5,801 nucleotides of DNA from positions 1 through 5,801 of the forward strand of contig JABIUG010000108.1 of NCBI GenBank assembly GCA_018700655.1, given 5' to 3'. This DNA comes from Rhodospirillaceae bacterium. Its GTDB lineage: Bacteria > Pseudomonadota > Alphaproteobacteria > SP197. Position numbers and translations under genes: made by a program. Below, piece after piece: positions 1 through 5,211 of the stretch. Within the stretch, counting starts at the first letter, position 1. Every line of letters starts with the position of its first letter. The notes below the pieces were generated by a model. That model did not search any database. It worked only from the letters and a program-made list of their open reading frames with translations, and had not been told where the DNA came from.

Positions 1-101
1 CGTTTTACCGTCTTGGCCGCAAGATCATCTATCGCGGGACTGACCTGAACGCCTGGGCAGAGGCCAGCCGTGTTGACCCCGGCAAGTGTGTGCAACGCTG
101 A
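1..101 (+). CDS. C-terminal end of a helix-turn-helix/excisionase-like DNA-binding protein (partial)
   Basis: The left edge cuts this gene. Frame 3 gives 32 residues, beginning FYRLGRKIIYRGTDLNAWAE and ending at TGA 99-101. The pattern 'YRLGRKIIYR..DL.AWAEASR' matches the end of the small winged helix-turn-helix family (HTH_17/excisionase-like), where a 'lGrk.iyr..dLdaW' hairpin and final helix follow the recognition helix. Such proteins bind DNA and often act as transcription regulators or recombination directionality factors; which role applies here cannot be told from the fragment. Its stop overlaps the next start (TGATG, 99-103), so it is probably the first or an early gene of the operon. 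Family assignment is by recognition of a short tail, so it is moderately secure; function is inference. Confidence 0.72.
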   Translation, partial: FYRLGRKIIYRGTDLNAWAEASRVDPGKCVQR

Positions 102-1003
102 TGGCCAAGCACATGTCTGCTGAGACCATCGCCAGGGCGCTCGGCGGTCGAAAAGCTGGTCAGGGCTGGATGGCGCGGTGCCCTGCTCATGACGACCGCG
201 AGCCGAGCCTTTCGATCCGTGAGGCCGACGGCAAGGTGCTCGTCCGCTGCCATGCCGGATGCGAGCAACGCGATGTGATCGCGGCGCTGAAGAAGCGTGG
301 CTTGTGGTGCGGCAAGGCGACTTCGCCCATTCACCAGCTTTCTCGCCGCAGGGTCCCCGAATCTCGAACCAAACAACAGGACGAGGAAAGAAGCGCCGTT
401 GCGCTCGCGATCTGGCAATCGACGGCCTCGGCGGTCGGCACACCAGTCGAAACCTATCTCTCGGCGCGAGGCCTGAACCTTTCCCTGCCGCCCTCGCTGC
501 GCTTCTATCGCGGGTTCAAGCATCCGTCGGGCGGGTTCTGGCCTTGCATGGTGGCGCTGGTAACACGGGGTACCGACAACACGCTGCTGGCCATCCACCG
601 CACGTTTCTGGCCCACGACGGCGGCGGAAAGGCTCCTGTCGATCCCGCGAAGATGATGCTCGGCCCGTGCCGGGGTGGCGCGGTCCGTCTCAGCCCACCC
701 GGTGACATGCTGATGATTGGGGAAGGCATAGAGACATGCCTCGCCGCGATGCAGGCAACCGGACACCCGTCCTGGGCTGCGCTCTCGACCTCGGGCATGA
801 GGGCTCTCGACCTGCCGGCTGGTGTGCGCGAGGTGATCGTTCTGGCCGATGGCGATGAGCCCGGCGAAGCGGCGGCGCGCGACTGCGCAATGCGCTGGAT
901 GGGTGAAGGGAGGCGTGTACGCATTGCGCGCCCGCCGCGCGGCATGGATTTCAACGACGTGCTCCTTGGGCGTGCGCGTCATCAAAAGGAGCCTGTGCGA
1001 TGA
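101..1003 (+). CDS. CHC2 zinc-finger and Toprim primase-like protein
   Basis: A 300-residue protein likely to make RNA primers, or act as the primase half of a replication pair, for a mobile element. Residues 1-70 form a zinc-binding domain: CPAHDD (C27, H30) followed by VRCHAGC (C50, C54), the DnaG-type CHC2 layout but with Cys-x3-Cys in the last pair. Residues 205-290 form a Toprim fold: GEGIET (E208, E211) supplies the conserved glutamate, VLADGDEPGE the DxD metal-binding pair (D250, D252), and DFND (283-286) a further acidic motif common in Toprim primases. The middle (95-200) resembles the linker region of the DUF7146/Toprim_3 proteins of phages and integrative elements. I chose ATG 101 because it overlaps the upstream stop (TGATG); an in-frame ATG at 86 lies inside the previous gene, and ATG 113 is also possible. 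The stop overlaps the ATPase start. Confidence 0.9.
   Translation: MAKHMSAETIARALGGRKAGQGWMARCPAHDDREPSLSIREADGKVLVRCHAGCEQRDVIAALKKRGLWCGKATSPIHQLSRRRVPESRTKQQDEERSAVALAIWQSTASAVGTPVETYLSARGLNLSLPPSLRFYRGFKHPSGGFWPCMVALVTRGTDNTLLAIHRTFLAHDGGGKAPVDPAKMMLGPCRGGAVRLSPPGDMLMIGEGIETCLAAMQATGHPSWAALSTSGMRALDLPAGVREVIVLADGDEPGEAAARDCAMRWMGEGRRVRIARPPRGMDFNDVLLGRARHQKEPVR
985..991 (+). promoter_or_regulatory. Ribosome binding site of the ATPase gene
   Basis: AAAGGAG lies 8 nt before ATG 1000, inside the last codons of the primase-like gene. It is one of only two clear Shine-Dalgarno sequences at the operon's internal junctions and supports the ATGA-overlapping start. Confidence 0.75.
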
Positions 1004-2928
1004 CTGAAGGTGTCCAGTTTGACGAACAGAACCCGATCCTTGATGCCATCGATGCAGCCGAGGAGATAGCCAATCCCCTGGATGGCCTGGTCGACAAATC
1101 CGCCATCGATCCTGGCGCGGCCTTCACGCCTGTGGTGCTGGAACAACTCGCGATGCTCAAGAAAGAGGATCGCTCCGCCTTCGAGACGCTCCGGGCGCAG
1201 CTCAAGAAGGTCGGGTGCCGGGTAACAGCGCTCGATGAAGCCATTGCTGAAGAAAGCGGTGGCTCCGGCCGAGGCCCAACCCAGGCAGACACCCTGATCG
1301 ACCTCGCGGCAACGGCAGAACTGTTCCACGCTCCCGATGGGACGGCTTTTGCTGACGTCATAATCAACGATCATCGCGAAACCTGGCCGGCCCGCACCAA
1401 GGGTTTCAAGCGTTGGCTGGCGCGGCGTTTCTTCGAGGAGACAGGCGGAGCACCGAGTTCGGAGGCGCTGCATTCGGCGCTGAACGTGGTGGAGGCGAAG
1501 GCGCATTTCGACGGGCCGGAACGGCCAGTGTTCGTTCGCGTTGGTGGCCTAAACGGGCGGCTCTATCTCGATCTAGGGGATGAGTCCTGGCGGGCTGTTG
1601 AGATTGATACCGACGGCTGGCGCGTGATCGACAATCCTCCGGTGCGCTTCCGACGTGCCTCCGGCGTAAAGCCGCTGCCAGTGCCTGTCGCTGGTGGTTC
1701 AGTGGAGATGCTGCGCTCCTTCCTCAATGTCCATTCCGACGATGATTTCGTTCTGGTCGTGGCCTGGGCGCTGGCAGTGCTGCGCAACCATGGCCCCTAT
1801 CCTGTCATTGTTCTTTCGGGCGAGCAGGGATCGGCCAAGTCCACCTTTTCAGCGATCCTCCGGGCGCTGCTCGACCCCAATACAGCCCCACTGCGGGCGC
1901 TTCCGCGCGAGGATCGCGATCTCTTCATCGCTGCCAGCAACGGGCACGTGCTGACTTTCGACAACGTCTCTGGTCTCCCACACTGGATTTCAGACACGCT
2001 GTGCCGGCTCGCAACCGGTGGCGGCTTTGCCGTGCGCCAACTCTACAGCGATCAGGACGAGGTGCTGTTCGACGCTGCGCGCCCGGTCGTCCTGAACGGC
2101 ATCGAGGACATCGTCACTCGCCCGGACCTCGCCGACCGGGCCATATTCCTTACCCTGGAACCTATTCCAGAAGAACGCCGCCGACCGGAAAAGGAAATCT
2201 GGGCAGCATTCGACAAGGTTCGCCCACAGATTCTGGGGGCGCTGCTGGATGCCGTCTCGGTGGGCCTGCAGCGGCTGCCTGAGACAAGACTCGAGAAACT
2301 CCCACGCATGGCTGATTTCGCACTGTGGGCGACAGCTTGCGAGACCTCGATCTGGGACGATGGAGCCTTCTGGAAGGCCTATACCGGCAACCGAGATGAA
2401 GCCATCGACAACGTCATCGATGCAGACCCGGTCGGTTCTGCAATCCGCTCATTGATGGATGCGCGGACGGTGTGGACGGGCACGGCTTCGGATCTTCTGG
2501 ATGCCCTTGCGGCGGAAGTTGGCGAGAAGGTTGCCAAGACCAAGACATGGCCTTCGTCCGCCAGGGGGCTGTCAGGTCGCCTCCGTCGTGTCACGACGTT
2601 CCTGCGCAAGATCGGGATCGAAATCACGTTCAACAAGGAGGGCCGCGCGCGAACCAGGATCATCAGGATTTCCCTGGTGACAGATCATGCGGGGCCGTCA
2701 TCGTCCCAACCGTCCGCATTGTCCGCTGAGAATGAAAATGTCCCGTGCAGCAATCGTTTCGCCACGACTGTGGAGCGGACGGTTTCACCGCCTGCGGACG
2801 CAAACGGGAAGAGTGCGGAGCGGGGAACCGTCCGCGAAAACCCAGGGAGCCCCGCCCTTGCGATCGATGTGGACGGTGCGGACGCAAACTCGCGGGAACA
2901 ATCCGGTGGCTGGCGGGTGCGGATATGA
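1000..2928 (+). CDS. P-loop ATPase, probable replicative helicase of a mobile element
   Basis: A 642-residue protein. The N-terminal ~90 residues are acidic and helical. Residues ~100-260 form the domain usually preceding the ATPase in primase-helicases of mobile elements, with the recognisable LYLDLGD (188-194) and the following W-rich strands. The ATPase core has Walker A GEQGSAKS (274-281, K280, S281), a Walker B-like strand VLTFDN (317-322, D321, without the usual second acidic residue), a sensor-1-like asparagine N366 in VVLNGI, and R380 in LADRAIFL as a possible arginine finger. Residues ~525-559 look like a basic winged-helix DNA-binding segment. The last ~83 residues are low complexity, rich in Ser, Ala, Asn and Gly, and carry the nonamer repeats. 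By family it resembles SF3/AAA+-like helicases beside Toprim primases; helicase activity is inferred. It overlaps its neighbours by ATGA at both ends, which supports joint expression with the primase-like protein. Confidence 0.88.
   Translation: MTEGVQFDEQNPILDAIDAAEEIANPLDGLVDKSAIDPGAAFTPVVLEQLAMLKKEDRSAFETLRAQLKKVGCRVTALDEAIAEESGGSGRGPTQADTLIDLAATAELFHAPDGTAFADVIINDHRETWPARTKGFKRWLARRFFEETGGAPSSEALHSALNVVEAKAHFDGPERPVFVRVGGLNGRLYLDLGDESWRAVEIDTDGWRVIDNPPVRFRRASGVKPLPVPVAGGSVEMLRSFLNVHSDDDFVLVVAWALAVLRNHGPYPVIVLSGEQGSAKSTFSAILRALLDPNTAPLRALPREDRDLFIAASNGHVLTFDNVSGLPHWISDTLCRLATGGGFAVRQLYSDQDEVLFDAARPVVLNGIEDIVTRPDLADRAIFLTLEPIPEERRRPEKEIWAAFDKVRPQILGALLDAVSVGLQRLPETRLEKLPRMADFALWATACETSIWDDGAFWKAYTGNRDEAIDNVIDADPVGSAIRSLMDARTVWTGTASDLLDALAAEVGEKVAKTKTWPSSARGLSGRLRRVTTFLRKIGIEITFNKEGRARTRIIRISLVTDHAGPSSSQPSALSAENENVPCSNRFATTVERTVSPPADANGKSAERGTVRENPGSPALAIDVDGADANSREQSGGWRVRI
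2463..2480 (+). repeat. Paired nonamer GCGGACGGT plus degenerate copy
   Basis: The exact nonamer occupies 2463-2471 and is followed directly by GTGGACGGG (2472-2480), 7 of 9 identical. This 9-bp spacing is the same as in the other pairs at 2709-2726, 2869-2886 and 3701-3718. It lies within the helical C-terminal region of the ATPase coding sequence, so part of the pattern could reflect codon choice. Confidence 0.5.
2708..2889. repeat. Cluster of GCGGACGGT-type nonamers in both orientations
   Basis: Exact copies of GCGGACGGT lie at 2709-2717 (minus), 2775-2783 (plus) and 2827-2835 (minus). Related units are GCGGACAAT at 2718-2726 (minus), GCGGACGCA at 2794-2802 and 2878-2886 (plus), and GTGGACGGT at 2869-2877 (plus). 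Two pairs abut at exactly 9 bp. The 13-mer TGCGGACGCAAAC is repeated at 2793-2805 and 2877-2889. The plus copy at 2775 and minus copy at 2827 make a 10-bp inverted repeat with the adjoining T/A. The array lies in the low-complexity tail of the ATPase gene. The arrangement resembles iterons or multiple protein-binding sites; no binding protein is known from the sequence alone. Confidence 0.65.
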
Positions 2929-3458
2929 GCGCGGTCGAGGCCCTTCGGCTGGCACAGGAGAGTGGCATCCGCTTTGGCGTCGCGGGCGCCGACCTGATCC
3001 TCGATGCGGAGCGAGAACCCGCACCCGCTGTCTTGGAAGCCATCAGGCGACACAAAGAGGGGATCGTCTCTCTGCTTGGGGCCGATGACGACGAGTGGAC
3101 TGCTGAGGATTGGAAGGCGTTCTACGACGAGCGCGCGGGCATCGTCGAGTTCGATGGTGGGCTGCCGCGCCCGGAGGCCGAGGCCCGGGCTTTCGAATGC
3201 TGCGTGGTCGAATGGTTGAACTGTCATCCGGCGATATCGTCGCCGGAGCGTTGCCTTGCCTGTGGAGGTGTTGATCGGCCTGGCGATCCTCTGTTGCCCC
3301 ATGGAACGGCAACGTGTGTGCGTGTCTGGCTGCATTCCACTTGCTGGCCTGGCTGGCACGGGATCCGTAAGGCCGAAGCCATTGATGCGCTTGGAGCTAT
3401 GGGTATCGAAAAATCGGCCAACTTTCCAAACGATTTCGGAAAAATCGGGGGCGTGTGA
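2925..3458 (+). CDS. TubC-docking-domain-like protein with C-terminal Cys/His module
   Basis: A 177-residue protein. Residues 1-52 resemble the TubC N-terminal docking domain: a helix (SAVEALRLAQESGIRF), a short beta hairpin (GVAGADLILDA), then a Pro-rich turn and helix ending RRHKEGIVSLLG. In polyketide and peptide synthetases this fold mediates protein-protein docking; in mobile elements it occurs in small proteins beside primases, where its partner is unknown. Residues 53-105 are acidic and Trp-rich. Residues 110-140 hold C110-x2-C113 and H137-x2-C140, a plausible zinc site, followed by a helix (EAIDALGAMGI). The start at ATG 2925 overlaps the ATPase stop (ATGA). Longer readings in this frame from 2745 would overlap the ATPase by almost 200 bp and are rejected. 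The likely role is an adaptor for the replication proteins, but that is inference only. Confidence 0.85.
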   Translation: MSAVEALRLAQESGIRFGVAGADLILDAEREPAPAVLEAIRRHKEGIVSLLGADDDEWTAEDWKAFYDERAGIVEFDGGLPRPEAEARAFECCVVEWLNCHPAISSPERCLACGGVDRPGDPLLPHGTATCVRVWLHSTCWPGWHGIRKAEAIDALGAMGIEKSANFPNDFGKIGGV

Positions 3459-4114
3459 TGGGTGGTTTTGGATCAGGGCGGCCGGCAGGCCTGGGGCGCG
3501 ACAAGGTTGAATCCAGTCGGTCCATCGATGTGAACCAGCTGCATCGGGAGGGTTGCCTGCGGCCGGGATGGTGGGGCGAGTGGCAATGGACCCGCGAAGG
3601 CAAAAAGGTGGCTTTTATCAATATGCATGCCGAGGAAGACCGGCTCAATCTCACCTATCGGGTGCGTATCGCTGGCGGCGACTGGGAAGACGTGGAGGAG
3701 ACCGTCCGCATCGTCCGCATTCCCTGCCAGTTTGGTGGGACAAGGCCCTATTTCATCTGCTCCGGTGTCGTGAACGGTACCCCCTGCGGCCGACGCGTCG
3801 CCAAGCTGTATGGCTCCGGGCGGTACTTTCTGTGCCGCCATTGTTATCGCCTTGCCCACGCCAGCCAGAGCGAAGAGCCGTGGGACCGGGCGTTGAGGCG
3901 AGCCAACAAGATCCGCATGCGCCTCGGCGGTGAGCCTGGCATGTCCGAGGCGTTTCCAGAGCGACCCAAGGGCATGTGGCAACGGACCTACGAACGGCTG
4001 CGGCGCCAAGCGCTTGAGGCCGAGTTCGAGGCGGACGCCGCTTTCGCGGAACGCCTGCAACTACTTGTGAGCCGCATAGAAAAACCCAAACCAACAAGGA
4101 GTTTCTGGACATGA
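3458..4114 (+). CDS. Conserved 'MGGFGSGR' zinc-ribbon protein of unknown function
   Basis: A 218-residue basic protein. It opens with MGGFGSGRP, a Gly-rich start shared by a family of uncharacterised proteins from proteobacterial mobile elements, then LHREGCLRPG (28-37) and a Trp-rich beta region. A probable zinc ribbon spans 90-130: C101 and C110 (separated by VVNGTP-containing residues) with C126-x2-C129 in GRYFLCRHCYRLAHASQ; C90 also lies close. The C-terminal half is basic and helical (RRANKIRMRLGG, TYERLRRQALEAEFEA), which would suit nucleic-acid binding. I chose ATG 3458 because it overlaps the upstream stop (TGATG); GTG 3455 is one codon earlier. It has no assigned reaction. Its place between the replication genes and the recombinase suggests an accessory role in replication or its control, but this is inference. 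Confidence 0.87.
   Translation: MGGFGSGRPAGLGRDKVESSRSIDVNQLHREGCLRPGWWGEWQWTREGKKVAFINMHAEEDRLNLTYRVRIAGGDWEDVEETVRIVRIPCQFGGTRPYFICSGVVNGTPCGRRVAKLYGSGRYFLCRHCYRLAHASQSEEPWDRALRRANKIRMRLGGEPGMSEAFPERPKGMWQRTYERLRRQALEAEFEADAAFAERLQLLVSRIEKPKPTRSFWT
3701..3718 (-). repeat. Distal paired copy of the nonamer repeat
   Basis: On the minus strand this reads GCGGACGAT followed by GCGGACGGT. It matches the pair at 2709-2726 at 17 of 18 positions although the two sites lie in unrelated genes and are read in different codon phases: the earlier site encodes PSALSA, this one TVRIVR. That phase difference argues against the match being caused by similar protein sequence. Confidence 0.5.
4096..4101 (+). 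promoter_or_regulatory. Ribosome binding site for the gene starting at 4111
   Basis: AAGGAG lies 9 nt before ATG 4111, within the last codons of the zinc-ribbon gene, and confirms the ATGA-overlapping start. Together with 985-991 it is the only strong Shine-Dalgarno sequence inside the operon. Confidence 0.75.
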
Positions 4115-4920
4115 CCAACACGCTTGTATCGGTCGGCGAAAACGGTCGCGGGACGGAAAATACCCGCTTCAACGCTTTGCGACATGGTGTGCTTTCGCGC
4201 TTTGTCGTGCTGCCATGGGAGGATCCCGATGAGTATGGAATGCTTCTGGGTAGCCTGGTGGCTGAGCATCAGCCCTGTGGGCCGACCGAGGAACATCTCG
4301 TCGAGGAACTGGCCGGCATTTTTTGGCGCAAGCGTCGTCTGCGGCTTGCCGAGACCGCCGCCCACCGACGTGGCCTGGAGCACACATTCTCCGACTTCCG
4401 CGGCACTGCGAACTCGGCGCTGGCACACCTTGGCAAGTCTGGTCGCGGCGAGGGGGTTATGGAAGCCGTGGGGACCGATCCGGCCCAGACGGGTGAGGAA
4501 CTGCTCGACGTGGACGAGGACGAGGCAATGACGCGTCAGGCGCTTGATCTGCTTTCCTCGCATCACACTGATGCCTATGAGCGTGCCGTTGAGATCCTGC
4601 GGGAAGATACGCGTGATTGGTGGCAGGAACTGTTAACATGCGACCCCTGTGACCTTGAAGAAGATGAAGAACCAGTCAATCCGACGGCTGAAGGCCTGCG
4701 CAGTTTCCTGGAGAGCAAGGTGCTGCCTTGGTATGAGAGCCGGCGCAGCAAACTCGATGCAAGACCGCTGGTGCGGGAGCAGGCATTTGGCGAATCGTTG
4801 GATCCTAATAAGCTGGAGCGTCTCGCTCGCTATGAGGTTCATCTGGACCGTAAATTGGAGCGGATGTTGTCAATGCTCTTGCGGCTTAGGGATCTTCGGG
4901 CAGGCGACCCTGCAGCATAA
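4111..4920 (+). CDS. Acidic helical protein with N-terminal NALRHG motif, function unknown
   Basis: A 269-residue protein, mostly predicted helical and acidic. Near the N-terminus is NTRFNALRHGVLSR, followed by a VLPWEDPDEY segment and the helix PTEEHLVEELAGIFWRKRRLRLAE. This order (ALRHG, then V.LP.ED..E, then E..LVE.LA...WR.RR) recurs in a widespread group of uncharacterised proteins from mobile elements, some of which I recall lying where a small terminase or DNA-binding protein would be. A middle segment is very acidic (LDVDEDEA, LEEDEEP). The C-terminus is a long amphipathic helix (KLERLARYEVHLDRKLERMLSMLLRLRDL), suitable for self-association. There is no signal peptide, membrane segment or catalytic motif. 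It overlaps the upstream gene by ATGA, with a good ribosome binding site. Function is not known; a DNA-binding or regulatory role is only a guess. Confidence 0.85.
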   Translation: MTNTLVSVGENGRGTENTRFNALRHGVLSRFVVLPWEDPDEYGMLLGSLVAEHQPCGPTEEHLVEELAGIFWRKRRLRLAETAAHRRGLEHTFSDFRGTANSALAHLGKSGRGEGVMEAVGTDPAQTGEELLDVDEDEAMTRQALDLLSSHHTDAYERAVEILREDTRDWWQELLTCDPCDLEEDEEPVNPTAEGLRSFLESKVLPWYESRRSKLDARPLVREQAFGESLDPNKLERLARYEVHLDRKLERMLSMLLRLRDLRAGDPAA

Positions 4921-5204
4921 TGGCGCACTCACATAACCTGCTGAAGTGTACTCATTGCAATCGGGAAGCGGGCCTTGACGTAATATCGCGCGCTAGTCGG
5001 TTTGATGATCCGTTTCGCAAAATTCCCAGATCCTTCCGACAGAGAGGCAATCCAAATACGAGCCATGCTCTTAGCGGGGAGTGGGTTTGTGGCGTTCATC
5101 GGTGGCGCATTGGTTTGGGATACTTTACGAAATTGGAAGGCATTGAATTGACAGATAATTTTGCAATATTCGGCTGTTTAGATAACACTAAACGTTATGG
5201 ATAA
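4920..5204 (+). CDS. Possible small Cys/His protein, hypothetical
   Basis: This 94-residue open frame begins at an ATG overlapping the previous stop (TAATG), which continues the unbroken series of coupled starts upstream and is the main reason to believe it. It contains CTHC (C10, C13) and CGVH (C57, H60), which could form one zinc site, and a Trp/Tyr-rich segment (HRWRIGLGYF). I do not recognise a family. Against it: GC falls to about 46% over 4921-5210 and about 36% over 5101-5210, third codon positions show no G/C bias unlike the genes upstream, and there is no good ribosome binding site. It may be a recently acquired gene, or a regulatory or attachment-site region with a chance open frame. 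If it is not coding, 4921-5211 is a 291-bp noncoding leader for the recombinase. Confidence 0.45.
   Translation: MAHSHNLLKCTHCNREAGLDVISRASRFDDPFRKIPRSFRQRGNPNTSHALSGEWVCGVHRWRIGLGYFTKLEGIELTDNFAIFGCLDNTKRYG
5176..5193. promoter_or_regulatory. Perfect 6-bp inverted repeat before the recombinase
   Basis: GTTTAG, a 6-nt spacer ATAACA, then CTAAAC. It ends 18 nt before the chosen recombinase ATG (5212) and 3 nt before an alternative in-frame ATG (5197). It may be an operator half-site pair or an RNA hairpin masking initiation. No T-run follows, so it is not an intrinsic terminator. A 6-bp palindrome arm in AT-rich DNA can arise by chance. Confidence 0.35.
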
Positions 5205-5211
5205 TAGAACC

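Noticed and set aside
86..100. Earlier ATG for the primase-like gene
   Set aside because: It lies inside the preceding gene without a ribosome binding site; ATG 101 forms the TGATG overlap seen at other junctions.
29..985. Long minus-strand open frame (318 codons) opposite the primase-like gene
   Set aside because: It is antisense to a gene with clear zinc-finger and Toprim motifs; its translation is Arg/His/Pro-rich with no recognisable domain, as expected of a GC-rich shadow frame.
2793..2889. CRISPR-like array
   Set aside because: The repeats are only 9-13 bp, irregularly spaced and in both orientations, within a coding frame; no array structure exists.
2745..2924. Earlier in-frame start for the TubC-like gene
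   Set aside because: It would add 60 residues overlapping the ATPase tail, and the added sequence has no domain; the docking domain begins right after ATG 2925.
2685..3359. Minus-strand open frame of 224 codons
   Set aside because: It spans the junction of two well supported plus-strand genes and shows no family motif, so it is a shadow frame.
5148..5153. TTGACA as a -35 box for the recombinase
   Set aside because: The hexamer is perfect, but at 16-18 bp downstream there is no -10-like hexamer, so I cannot call a promoter from it; AT-rich DNA yields such hexamers easily.
5176..5193. Inverted repeat as an intrinsic terminator
   Set aside because: The stem is short and AT-rich and is not followed by a T-run.
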